This document shows, piece after piece, positions 56,815-64,000 of a DNA stretch of 64,000 bases. The stretch lies in assembly GCA_013215385.1 (NCBI GenBank), contig JABSOY010000009.1, positions 62,001 to 126,000 of the forward strand, read 5' to 3'. Each line of letters begins with the position of its first letter. The stretch's first letter is position 1. The notes under the pieces are model-generated. The model did no database searches. It was not told the origin of the DNA and saw nothing but the letters and a program-made list of their open reading frames with translations. The position numbers and the translations under genes are program-made. This stretch comes from Colwellia sp. (GTDB taxonomy: Bacteria > Pseudomonadota > Gammaproteobacteria > Enterobacterales > Alteromonadaceae).

Positions 56815-56833
56815 ACGATAACAGGAAACTACT

Positions 56834-57151
56834 ATGTCTACTTTAAAAAACATCACACTTTTAAGCGTTAAATTTGGCTCTGGTACGAGTAATAAATCAG
56901 GCCAACCTAAGCCGTATAAATTCGCCAACGTTACTTATTTGAAAGCGGCTAAAGATTTCATCAATGACCAACATAATATTCAAATGGCAGGTTTTGAAGT
57001 TCAAGAGGTCAACATGGCTTTTGATATTGGCCTGTTCAATGAGTTCAAAGCGAACTGCCCATTTCTACAACCCATTAACCTGATGTTAGATGCAGACCCA
57101 GAAAACCCAGCTCGTAATATTGTTTCTGGCTTTGAAGCTGTAGGCAAATAA
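56834..57151 (+). CDS. Inovirus single-stranded DNA-binding protein (gpV-like, DUF1293 type)
   Basis: A 105-residue protein (LKNITLLSVKFGSGTSNKSGQPKPYKFANVTYL, later EVNMAFDIGLFNEF) similar in size, position and layout to the DUF1293/gpV analogues of Vibrio filamentous phages. It should coat the nascent phage strand before assembly. The assignment rests mainly on gene order after Rep. Confidence 0.72.
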   Translation: MSTLKNITLLSVKFGSGTSNKSGQPKPYKFANVTYLKAAKDFINDQHNIQMAGFEVQEVNMAFDIGLFNEFKANCPFLQPINLMLDADPENPARNIVSGFEAVGK

Positions 57152-57154
57152 CTC

Positions 57155-57358
57155 ATGGCTAAATCAACCGTTCCTTTTTTCGACTCAGCCCTAAACATAA
57201 CTTCGCAAGTGATTAGCGAAACACCGTTTAATTGCGAATGTGGTTGGACAGGTAAGGCGGCTGATTTAGCAAGTTTGAATAACTTAAGTTGTTGCCCTGT
57301 GTGTTTCAACTTAGATGTTCGAATCGATTTAGATTTCTATTCAAGCAAAGGTAAATAG
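57155..57358 (+). CDS. Small zinc-ribbon protein
   Basis: 67 residues with a Cys4 arrangement NCECGWTGKAA and LSCCPVCFNLDV, a rubredoxin-like zinc ribbon. It follows the ssDNA-binding gene by 3 bases. It is probably a phage late or regulatory protein; function unknown. Confidence 0.7.
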   Translation: MAKSTVPFFDSALNITSQVISETPFNCECGWTGKAADLASLNNLSCCPVCFNLDVRIDLDFYSSKGK

Positions 57359-57368
57359 GGAGAACATC

Positions 57369-57470
57369 ATGATGACTGTTGAGCAATACGATTTTCTCAT
57401 TGAAATGTTAGCGCTTGGTTTGATGCTCATTTCTTTTTATTCAGGTATTAAATTGGGGTATTCAAAATGA
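57369..57470 (+). CDS. 33-residue membrane peptide (inovirus minor coat candidate 1)
   Basis: A short frame with GGGAG just upstream encodes MMTVEQYDFLIEMLALGLML and a short tail, one hydrophobic helix. Its stop overlaps the next start (ATGA at 57467). Size and place match the gpVII/gpIX tip proteins of filamentous phages. Confidence 0.55.
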   Translation: MMTVEQYDFLIEMLALGLMLISFYSGIKLGYSK

Positions 57471-57583
57471 TGGCTCCTTACCTTTTAAGCTTCATGTCGA
57501 CTAACGTTGGTATCACGGTGTCTTTATCATCGTTTATTTTACTTTTTTTATTCCTTGGCTACTTAGCCATAAACAAGGGTTGA
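57467..57583 (+). CDS. 38-residue membrane peptide (inovirus minor coat candidate 2)
   Basis: A short frame beginning at an ATG that overlaps the previous stop (MMAPYLLSFMSTNVGITVSL, then a Leu/Phe-rich helix ending NKG). One membrane helix with a positively charged end, as in filamentous-phage minor coat proteins. Confidence 0.55.
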   Translation: MMAPYLLSFMSTNVGITVSLSSFILLFLFLGYLAINKG

Positions 57584-57681
57584 TGATTATGATTGACCCT
57601 GCAATTTCTTCCCTGATGGGTAGCTGTTTTTTAATCTGGCTTACTGGTTTTGGGATAGGAAAAACGTGGTCTTTTTTTGAG
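57583..57681 (+). CDS. 32-residue membrane peptide (inovirus minor coat candidate 3)
   Basis: The ATG at 57583 overlaps the previous stop by one base; AAGGG lies just before. MIMIDPAISSLMGSCFLIWL and a Gly/Lys-containing tail give one membrane segment. Whether all three tiny peptides are made is unproven; the chained overlaps are the best evidence. Confidence 0.45.
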
Positions 57682-57757
57682 ACCATTTACAAAAAAGCTA
57701 CTGGTACTCATTAGCTTTAACTTTTAACTTACTGCGGTGACGCACGAGGATTTTTTA

Positions 57758-57991
57758 ATGACTAAATTACAAATGTTTTTAGGCTCTGCAATTGCTACTG
57801 GCTCAGCGATGATTTCGGGTGTCGCTAATGCGGCTTTAGATGGTGCTGCTGTTACAGCTTTAGAAACGGAAGTACTAGCGGATGTTGCAACGGCATCTGG
57901 CTCTGGCTTTACCGTTTTTACGGTAGTTATTGCAACAACAGTAGGCTTTGCATTGTTAAGCAAGTTTATTAATAAAGGCGCTAATGGCTAA
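57758..57991 (+). CDS. Inovirus major coat protein (gpVIII-like)
   Basis: 77 residues from the ATG at 57758 (GAGG 8 bases upstream). A ~25-residue signal peptide ends in SGVANA, giving a mature ~52-residue single-span protein: an acidic Ala-rich N-terminus (AALDGAAVTALETEVLADVA), a membrane helix (FTVFTVVIATTVGFALL), and the basic tail SKFINKGANG that contacts DNA. This is the textbook layout of class I filamentous-phage major coat. Confidence 0.9.
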   Translation: MTKLQMFLGSAIATGSAMISGVANAALDGAAVTALETEVLADVATASGSGFTVFTVVIATTVGFALLSKFINKGANG

Positions 57992-58081
57992 GTTCTAACC
58001 TTAGTTCGTTAGTGGTTGGTGGTGGGGGCGCTTGTCGCTCCCCCACTGACCGATAACGAAATATGCTTCGAGGTAATTCAC

Positions 58082-59665
58082 ATGGTCAAACTCGTCATTT
58101 TTCTCTTTATGCTTTTCATTACAACATCAACTTTTGCTGTAACGTTCAAACCTATCGGCAAAACTAAATACTTTCCGCCTGTCCCTTATACCAATACCGC
58201 GATGAACGCAGGTAAATTACGTGGTGCTGTTTCTGTTGGTAATGCTTTTGCTATCGCTAAAATTAAACCAAGCTCGGTTATCGGGTTAGGTAAACAACTC
58301 GCTAAGGCTAATCCTTATACTCTGGCGGCCATGCTTGCCATTGGTTATTACCAAGATGATATAGGCCAGTGGATGTCTGAGCCTACAGAGGAAACTTATC
58401 CCATAAAACCACCTCGTTCAGAAGAAACGGACGGTATTACGGGCGTGACTAATGTTGGTTATAATTATTTAATCGGGGGCGGCTTAAGTGGCCTAGATGT
58501 AGATGGCCTCTGCAATAACTTGTATCCAGAAGGTGATTTAATACGTAATGTTTCTGGCTCTTGGGTTAACATCACCGAAGACCCAACAGGTGATCATGAA
58601 AAGTACGCAGCAACATGCAAATATGACCAATGGGATAATTGGGGTGGCCCTCATTATGTGAGTACGCTTGAACTTGCTATATTTCTTGCAACTACTGCGA
58701 CAATAATAACCCAAAGTTGTCCCTCTGATGGATTCCCCTATTTTCAAAGAGAAGAAAAAAGCGATAACGGAGAATTAATCGGTTGCTCAAATCCTGCTGA
58801 TGTTGCCGCGACCAAACCTGCGGTTGCACCTTTGGACGATGTTGCACCTATTTTTGCTGACGACTTATTAACCCAACGACAACATCAAGCACTCGAAGAC
58901 TTATCCAATTTTGATACATGGGAGCCCTTTGTTGACCCTGCCACGGGTAACGTAGAGCCTGAATATATCGAGTCTTATAATCAACCCGCTGTTAGTCCTG
59001 AATTTAGTGACATGCTAACAAGTGTGGCGAGTGGCTCGGCTCAAACATCTGATGCCAATGCTCCCCATTACGTGCCACCTGAGTTGTTGTCTCAAACGCA
59101 AAGCGCTGTTACAGCTGCAATGAATGATAATCCCTTTATAGACCCGACAACATCTCAAGTTGTTGAACCTTCCCAGTCAACGGATGGTGCCGCAACACCT
59201 GCGCCAACACCTGACGGCTCAGCTTCAGCACCTTTTAACATTACTATTGATATACCAGAAGACGACACGATTTCTCAAACGGAATATGAAGCATCTAATG
59301 CCGGTTTTTTTAAACAAATGACGGACGCGTCTGCTAACTCGCAAACCACGGTTGATACCAATATTGAAGAAATGAAAACCCAAGACTCAGATTTCATTGA
59401 TAGCTTAACGCCTGATGTGATTGATGCAGGGGGTATTCCTGACTTCCCCTCAATCGCTAGCCTTTGGCAAATTGGCGGCGGTGCTTGTATTGCGTATACC
59501 TCTGAATCTTCTATTGCAGGGAGTACACGCACTATTACTTACGACAAACATTGTCCAACGTACAACTCAGTGGTTCATCCCTTATTGGTGTGGTTTCTCT
59601 ATGTATCAACGGCTCTATACATTATTCATTTAGCGGGTCGCACCTTTAAATCAACGGTGAGTTAA
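58082..59665 (+). CDS. Inovirus adsorption/minor coat protein (gpIII, TspB-like)
   Basis: 527 residues from the ATG at 58082 (GAGG upstream; MVKLVIFLFMLFITTSTFAV is a signal peptide). A poorly conserved N-terminal receptor domain is followed by a Pro/Thr/Ser-rich linker (PAPTPDGSASAP, ~360-395). A TspB-type C-terminus has two Cys (GGACIAYT and DKHCPTYN) and ends in a membrane anchor (VWFLYVSTALYIIHLAG). It should form the phage tip and mediate host attachment. The variable N-terminal half fits host-range divergence. Confidence 0.82.
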   Translation: MVKLVIFLFMLFITTSTFAVTFKPIGKTKYFPPVPYTNTAMNAGKLRGAVSVGNAFAIAKIKPSSVIGLGKQLAKANPYTLAAMLAIGYYQDDIGQWMSEPTEETYPIKPPRSEETDGITGVTNVGYNYLIGGGLSGLDVDGLCNNLYPEGDLIRNVSGSWVNITEDPTGDHEKYAATCKYDQWDNWGGPHYVSTLELAIFLATTATIITQSCPSDGFPYFQREEKSDNGELIGCSNPADVAATKPAVAPLDDVAPIFADDLLTQRQHQALEDLSNFDTWEPFVDPATGNVEPEYIESYNQPAVSPEFSDMLTSVASGSAQTSDANAPHYVPPELLSQTQSAVTAAMNDNPFIDPTTSQVVEPSQSTDGAATPAPTPDGSASAPFNITIDIPEDDTISQTEYEASNAGFFKQMTDASANSQTTVDTNIEEMKTQDSDFIDSLTPDVIDAGGIPDFPSIASLWQIGGGACIAYTSESSIAGSTRTITYDKHCPTYNSVVHPLLVWFLYVSTALYIIHLAGRTFKSTVS

Positions 59666-59675
59666 GGAGATTGTT

Positions 59676-59996
59676 ATGGGCATTATCGTTACCTTTTTTA
59701 CCACCATGTTTGGTGGCCTTGCATCTCTCATAGGTTTGTTCTTAGCACGTAAAGCGACTTTTTCACTCGCTTACATTGCTATCTATATCGCCTTAACGGT
59801 TTTGTTTATTGCGTCGATTGATTCGCTGATAGCAGGGGTCTCTAGCTCTGTTCCTGCTAACGGTTTATTGAATGCGGGTTTGTCACTGCTTCCATCAAAT
59901 GCAGGGCAATGTATCGGGGCTATATCAGCGGCGCATATTGCTTCTTATTTGTTTGTAATGAAAAACAAATTGTTAAATTTAAAAGTTAAGTCCTAA
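59676..59996 (+). CDS. Inovirus minor coat protein (gpVI-like, DUF2523 type)
   Basis: A 106-residue membrane protein with three hydrophobic segments (IIVTFFTTMFGGLASLIGLFL, AYIAIYIALTVLFIAS, and near the C-terminus) and a conserved NAGLSLLPSNAGQCIGAISAAHIASYLF block. AAGGAG precedes the ATG. It is the usual gene between gpIII and Zot. Confidence 0.83.
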   Translation: MGIIVTFFTTMFGGLASLIGLFLARKATFSLAYIAIYIALTVLFIASIDSLIAGVSSSVPANGLLNAGLSLLPSNAGQCIGAISAAHIASYLFVMKNKLLNLKVKS

Positions 59997-60035
59997 CCCA
60001 TAACGTATAAACAATAACGTAAATAAGGAAATATC

Positions 60036-61292
60036 ATGGCAGCATTTTTTGAAGGCTCTCGGGGCTCAGGTAAATCTAAATACTCAGTTGAACGTATGCA
60101 GAACCGACTTAAATCAGGTCGAGCTGTTGCGACTAACTTAGATTTGTTTCTAGATAAGTTAATGCCTGATAATCCTAAAGCGCACTATGTTCGTTTACCT
60201 GACTTTCCGCGCTCAAGTGATTTACTCATACTTGATAATGCCTATCCTGAATTAGACCATGACGACCCAAAAACGTACGACGATACAAAGTTCGGCTGTG
60301 TGGTTCTGGATGAACTCTTAACCTCTTTCAACTCTCGCACATGGAACGACCCAGACAGAGTAGAAGTGGTTAACTGGATTGTGCAAAGTCGAAAATATGG
60401 TTGGGACTTATGCCTCATTGGTCAATCCATTGATGGTGTCGACAAACAGATAAAAGAAACCGTTATTGATGAACTCTATTCGTTTCGCTCTTCTCAAAAT
60501 ATGTTTGGCGGGGTTATTTGGAATATATTCTTTAAGCCCTGGTGGACAAAACTCGTTCCTAAGTTTCATATCTGTACGCGTTACGATGGACGAAAAAAAG
60601 ATAAGAACCAAAAGATAGGCGGTGACCATTTCAGACGTAATGATTTGCATGATTGTTATAAAACAGGTCAGCAGTTTAAAAAGGATGTTCGACTTGTCGC
60701 ACCAAGAACAGGCTCTAAAATGATAGAGATTGACGATAGGGCGTCTTACTCTGTTTTACATCCTCATTATTTTGGTTTACCTGAAGCAGAAGAACTAGAA
60801 AAAAGCGCAGAACAAAGCGCAGAAACAAAACCAGAAATACCAAAAGAACTAATCGCTAAAGGTAAGGCCATTGAAGTTCAAACGTCACCTTATTTTCTAC
60901 TAGCGCTATTGGTTGTCTTTAGCGGTATCTATTACTTTATTAATGATTGGTCAGCACAGCAAACCATTAAAAAGAATAAACCTGATATTCCGCTATCTAC
61001 CTTTGATAAAGGGGATTTCTTTACTAACTCAGTAGACGCGCTTAAAAACTCTGACTTAGGACAGATTTTTATTAACTGCTCACAGCATAGGTCTGATGGT
61101 GTCTTTGATTATTGTTTTAACAATGCCAATGGAGACATAGTTAGGCCTGAGAACGCAGGGTACAAAGTACTCTATAAATCTGAATGTCATGCAAAACTTG
61201 TCAGAGGTAAAACGCAACTCGACACCTATTGTAATCCCATTTCTTACAGTCAAAGTGAGCCCATAACCCATCAAGCGGACACAAGCACGTAA
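60036..61292 (+). CDS. zot: Zot-like assembly ATPase (gpI)
   Basis: A 418-residue inner-membrane ATPase for phage extrusion. Walker A GSRGSGKSK at residues ~8-16 and Walker B GCVVLDELLTSF (~87-98) are clear, with the Zot-family stretch WIVQSRKYGWDLCLIGQS. A membrane helix lies at ~282-300 (YFLLALLVVFSGIYYF). The ~115-residue periplasmic tail has four Cys. It has the reverse-signal-anchor topology of gpI. It is the last core phage gene. Confidence 0.93.
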   Translation: MAAFFEGSRGSGKSKYSVERMQNRLKSGRAVATNLDLFLDKLMPDNPKAHYVRLPDFPRSSDLLILDNAYPELDHDDPKTYDDTKFGCVVLDELLTSFNSRTWNDPDRVEVVNWIVQSRKYGWDLCLIGQSIDGVDKQIKETVIDELYSFRSSQNMFGGVIWNIFFKPWWTKLVPKFHICTRYDGRKKDKNQKIGGDHFRRNDLHDCYKTGQQFKKDVRLVAPRTGSKMIEIDDRASYSVLHPHYFGLPEAEELEKSAEQSAETKPEIPKELIAKGKAIEVQTSPYFLLALLVVFSGIYYFINDWSAQQTIKKNKPDIPLSTFDKGDFFTNSVDALKNSDLGQIFINCSQHRSDGVFDYCFNNANGDIVRPENAGYKVLYKSECHAKLVRGKTQLDTYCNPISYSQSEPITHQADTST

Positions 61293-61590
61293 AGCCAAAC
61301 TGGATACTCTTTTATACAGCGAAGCGGAAGCTTCTCTGTTCAGGCGTTAGCAAATTAGCTTGCGATGTCTATTGAGTAGACTGAATTCCAGCATTTTCCA
61401 CATTCAAGGCCGCACGATAGTTAAGTGATTATCAATCATCACCAAGGTGAAACACATCAACTTGTAACAACCTCAATAGCCGTCCTGCCAAACTTGTTTT
61501 TAGAGGTTCATCATCAATCAAAATGGCGCTTTTTGACTTTGTTTGGTTTTTAGCCATAATTGATTCATAAACAAACAAGGAATGTTGATT
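61293..61590. other. Hairpin-rich non-coding stretch after zot (possible phage origin/packaging region)
   Basis: 298 bases without a gene. Several inverted repeats are visible: GAAGC/GCTTC at 61321-61334 with a GGAA loop, TCACC/GGTGA with an AA loop near 61440-61450, AACCTC/GAGGTT around 61468-61515, and ATGGC/GCCAT around 61523-61558. Filamentous phages usually place their plus-strand origin and packaging hairpin after the assembly gene, so this is the natural candidate; no specific nick site was recognised. Confidence 0.4.
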
Positions 61591-61746
61591 ATGACTACTG
61601 ATGAATTCGCTCGCCTAAACGCCCTCTCTGAAAAAGCCCTTAACGAAACAGCCTCACGAAATGAATTGAGAGAATTTAATGATCTGCTAGATGATTGGAA
61701 TAATTGCGTAGAATTTAATTTGATTAATGGTTTAAGAGAATTCTAA
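61591..61746 (+). CDS. 51-residue acidic protein, unknown function
   Basis: ATG at 61591 with AAGGAA at the right distance. It encodes MTTDEFARLNALSEKALNET then a helical acidic stretch (LREFNDLLDDWNNCVEF) ending in INGLREF. It has no membrane segment. It is probably a phage accessory or host-takeover protein; codon composition resembles the neighbours. Function unknown. Confidence 0.6.
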   Translation: MTTDEFARLNALSEKALNETASRNELREFNDLLDDWNNCVEFNLINGLREF

Positions 61747-62015
61747 ATATTCATTAATGTTATCTAACGGGACGATATTTACGCTTTAATTCCACATGGC
61801 TTGTATTTGTGTATTACCTTTAAAAATTTTCCATATGTTTTTAATGATCGATTTTTTTCATATTACTAAGGAGTACCCGTAATACTCAAGCTTTACAAAA
61901 ATAAAATACTTTTAGTTCATAATCTTTTGAAAGTATGGGATATTAATGTAAATTATAGGACTGGTTCTACTGAGCAGCCACCATAATAAGCTTTTATATT
62001 AACAAGGATATCCTT
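61747..62015. other. Gap before the HEPN-like pair
   Basis: 269 AT-rich bases with no gene. A 17-base inverted repeat (GAGTA/TACTC, 61871-61887) is the only structure seen; promoters for the following gene are expected here. Confidence 0.35.
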
Positions 62016-62669
62016 TTGGATTTTTTAAAACAGTTTAGATTCCCCTTTCTTAAGTCAAGTATTTTGATGGATCTTCAAACTTACAAAGAACACACGGTAA
62101 AAGTTGAAGCTTTTATGGCAGATGAGGTTCAAGCTTTTGAACAAAAGGTGAAAGAACTTACGCACGGATGGCATGATTATGATCGCGCAGAATATTATGA
62201 AAACGTTCATGATCAATATTGGGATTTGTGTAAAGTTTTTCCAAACATTCAGAGACAATCAGAATTGATGAGTATCTATACCATTCTTGAAAATACTATT
62301 AATCGAATTTGCTCAGTATTTGAATCATCGATTGATAATCCTGTAAAGCTTGAAGATTTACAAGCTAACGGGATAATTGATAAAGGTAAAAGGTACCTAG
62401 AAAAAGTAGTTAGAATTCAATTTCCATCCAGTCACCCGAGCTGGGTGGAAATAACCAACATTCAAACAATACGAAATAGTTTTGTACATGCTAATGGGTT
62501 AGTTAAAACAGGAAATTCAAAGTTACTTAAATACATCAAGAAATCAGAATTTTTAGAGTTAGATTCAAAAAATATAATTCAAATTAAAAACGGTTTTTCT
62601 GTTCATTGTTTAGATGTATTCAGTTCATTCGTTGAAGAGCTATTTACACAAATCATTAGTAAAAAGTAA
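62016..62669 (+). CDS. HEPN-like protein A (RNSFVH motif)
   Basis: 217 residues from a TTG at 62016, supported by AAGGA at 62004-62008 (7-base spacing); the next ATG is at 62067. The helical C-terminal half has ELMSIYTILENTINRIC followed by IQTIRNSFVHANG, where Arg153-x4-His158 is the HEPN ribonuclease-type motif. No nucleotidyltransferase antitoxin is adjacent. The next gene is a paralogue with the same blocks. HEPN proteins are often RNA-cleaving toxins or abortive-infection effectors; that role is inferred from the motif. Confidence 0.62.
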   Translation: MDFLKQFRFPFLKSSILMDLQTYKEHTVKVEAFMADEVQAFEQKVKELTHGWHDYDRAEYYENVHDQYWDLCKVFPNIQRQSELMSIYTILENTINRICSVFESSIDNPVKLEDLQANGIIDKGKRYLEKVVRIQFPSSHPSWVEITNIQTIRNSFVHANGLVKTGNSKLLKYIKKSEFLELDSKNIIQIKNGFSVHCLDVFSSFVEELFTQIISKK

Positions 62670-62786
62670 GTATAATATACTGTTCGAACGAGATAAAACC
62701 AGTTGGCTGTTTTCGCTCCTATCAATATTTTATCCAACTAAATATTGCTCTTTATCAGGGCATTATATTACTGTAGAGGTCTGTAG

Positions 62787-63428
62787 ATGTTTAGTAAGAA
62801 AGTGATTAATCCATACGATTTTCTTAGTCATCCACTAACACCTCAAACAATACGAAACCGAATAGGTGTTGTCAGGAGTCATTTTTTAAGTGCCGAGAAT
62901 TTACATCATGAAGATAGACTTGAATTAACTCGTCAAATCGCTCAAGCACCAAATGGAAGTATCAAAGAACAGCTTGAATTAGAATTACATTTTTATGATC
63001 ATTTTTTTGATCGAATAAATAGGATATCTAGTCTTTTAATTCTTTACTCCTTATTAGAAAACCTCATGGCACAGATTTGTAAAAACAAGGGGGAGAAACA
63101 TAATGTACTTGTTGATATTGAAGCTTATGGAATCCTCAGATTTAAGGCTTACCTTATAAATGAGTTTGGGCTAAATTTCTCTTCTCCTGAAATCGAAAAG
63201 CATTGGGCTAAAATATCTACGTTGAATAAGCTTAGAAATTCGTTGGTACACAGTGAAGGTGATCTTGAGCAGTATGGAAAATATTCTAGGGCTCAGTGTA
63301 AAAAGCTTAAAAATACTATAAATAGCACTACAGGTCTTTCGTTGTATTTTAATACCGTAATGATTTCTAAATGCTATGTTATGAATAACATTAATGCGAT
63401 AGAAGAATTTCTGTTGGCTATTAACTAA
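62787..63428 (+). CDS. HEPN-like protein B (RNSLVH motif), paralogue of protein A
   Basis: 213 residues from the ATG at 62787, with GAGG upstream. Helical throughout. SSLLILYSLLENLMAQICKNKG matches the equivalent block in protein A, and LNKLRNSLVHSEGDLEQ carries Arg150-x4-His155. Sequence is otherwise divergent, so this is an old duplication. The 117-base gap to protein A may hold a second promoter. Probably an RNase-fold toxin or effector working with, or antagonising, protein A. Confidence 0.62.
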   Translation: MFSKKVINPYDFLSHPLTPQTIRNRIGVVRSHFLSAENLHHEDRLELTRQIAQAPNGSIKEQLELELHFYDHFFDRINRISSLLILYSLLENLMAQICKNKGEKHNVLVDIEAYGILRFKAYLINEFGLNFSSPEIEKHWAKISTLNKLRNSLVHSEGDLEQYGKYSRAQCKKLKNTINSTTGLSLYFNTVMISKCYVMNNINAIEEFLLAIN

Positions 63429-64000
63429 AGTAACAAGCCTGTTCCGCAGGACATAAAATAGTTTGCTTTTCTCCTTCGTCACTAATTTTAACTACTATTT
63501 TATTACCTCTGATTTGACGTTATAGGTTTATATCTAAGCAGCAAGAAATAAAATATCCCTCTCCCCGTATAGTAATACGGGGGTAAAGTCTTTTTGCTTT
63601 ACTAATGCTCTACATTAATTAGTCATAAAATAATTTAACTTAAGACAGAGGTTAGTCTTAATTAATCTAACAAATGCAACATTAGAATATATTAATTCAT
63701 ATATTTTAGTTAGTTAATGGAAAAATCAACTCCTAGAAAATATTTCATCATATCAAAATTTATCGGGAATCATAAAAAAACCATTACTTATGGGGATTTA
63801 AAGACAAGTAAACCACAATGTAAACATCAAAGATCCGCTAAACAATCCAAAGTCCACCTTAAAAATTTCAATGTAAAACAAAGATTAATTTAACTTTAGT
63901 GAAAAATAATGCGACAAAGCTAATTCTGTGGATTTTAATGGACTCATATTGAGTAAAATTTAGTAATACGGATTTGCACGGGATATTGAGTTTAAAACTA
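63429..64000. other. AT-rich terminal stretch with no convincing gene
   Basis: 572 bases. It contains a pair of abutting hairpins (separate entry) and an 11-base direct repeat (TAGTAATACGG at about 63570 and 63961). A 58-codon Lys-rich open frame (63717-63893, MEKSTPRKYF) lacks a ribosome-binding site. Antisense frames over the HEPN gene look like shadows. Confidence 0.4.
63563..63602 (+). terminator. Two abutting perfect hairpins downstream of HEPN-like gene B
   Basis: CCCCGTAT (63563-63570) pairs with ATACGGGG (63575-63582) around AGTA. Immediately, with no gap, GTAAAG (63583-63588) pairs with CTTTAC (63597-63602) around a T-rich loop. Each unit is 20 bases. It may be a terminator (T5 within the second loop), a small structured RNA, or a phage DNA signal. 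Confidence 0.55.

Noticed and set aside
63171-63482. 103-codon minus-strand frame over HEPN-like gene B
   Set aside because: It mostly mirrors the coding strand, has no ribosome-binding site and low-complexity composition.
63717-63893. 58-codon Lys-rich open frame
   Set aside because: No ribosome-binding site, no recognisable domain, very AT-rich; kept only as a note in the terminal stretch.
54520-64000. att direct repeats flanking the inovirus
   Set aside because: Only short (8-base) matches such as TTAGTTAG were found between the left and right flanks, expected by chance in AT-rich DNA.
1-64000. CRISPR array or insertion sequence
   Set aside because: No regularly spaced repeats and no transposase-like frame with terminal inverted repeats were seen.

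Overview
The window looks like chromosome of an AT-rich marine gammaproteobacterium, most likely Alteromonadales near Colwellia/Thalassotalea. This is inferred from the gene families (XrtA/PEP-CTERM locus, TPP-controlled TonB receptor with PnuT, GH109, tandem TonB and RND systems) and base composition; no search could be run.

Region 1 (1-35514) is one large XrtA (exosortase A)/PEP-CTERM and exopolysaccharide locus. It starts with the TPR lipoprotein PrsT (cut by the window edge, minus) and exosortase XrtA (plus). A tightly packed plus-strand operon (5539-22244) follows, holding glycosyltransferases, a membrane O-antigen ligase-type protein, a Wzx-type flippase, an acyltransferase, a PaaK/CapK-like adenylate-forming enzyme, kinases and three deacetylase-type proteins. 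Two minus-strand glycosyltransferases and the initiating sugar-phosphate transferase come next. The export and control core is then plus-strand: outer-membrane export lipoprotein, Wzz-like chain-length protein, tyrosine autokinase, TIGR03016-type outer-membrane protein and TIGR03015-type ATPase. It is closed by the minus-strand PrsR (sigma-54 activator) and PrsK (histidine kinase). Together these genes could build, decorate, export and regulate a surface polysaccharide and anchor PEP-CTERM proteins. I saw no PEP-CTERM substrate in the window.

Region 2 (35548-54550) is ordinary chromosome: an RND efflux pair, tRNA-Arg(CCG), a transglutaminase-like/TPR lipoprotein, a Tat-exported GH109 enzyme coupled to a nucleotidyltransferase, and a thiamine-uptake operon (TPP riboswitch, TonB receptor, YkoF-like protein, PnuT, kinase). 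It continues with a protein of two tandem SSB-like OB folds, a beta-propeller/TM/SHOCT protein, a TVP38-type membrane protein, and a GMC oxidoreductase with its Tat-signal partner and a thioredoxin-like protein.

Region 3 (about 54700 to at least 61292) is a filamentous phage (inovirus) prophage in canonical order: XRE repressor on the opposite strand, RstA-like Rep, a gpV-like ssDNA-binding protein, a zinc ribbon, three tiny membrane proteins, major coat, TspB/gpIII-like adsorption protein, a gpVI-like protein and Zot (gpI). After it come a structured non-coding stretch, a 51-residue protein and two paralogous proteins that both carry an RNSxVH motif of the HEPN ribonuclease type. This pair is the best candidate for an undescribed defence or toxin system. 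The window ends with 572 bases without a convincing gene that contain two abutting perfect hairpins.
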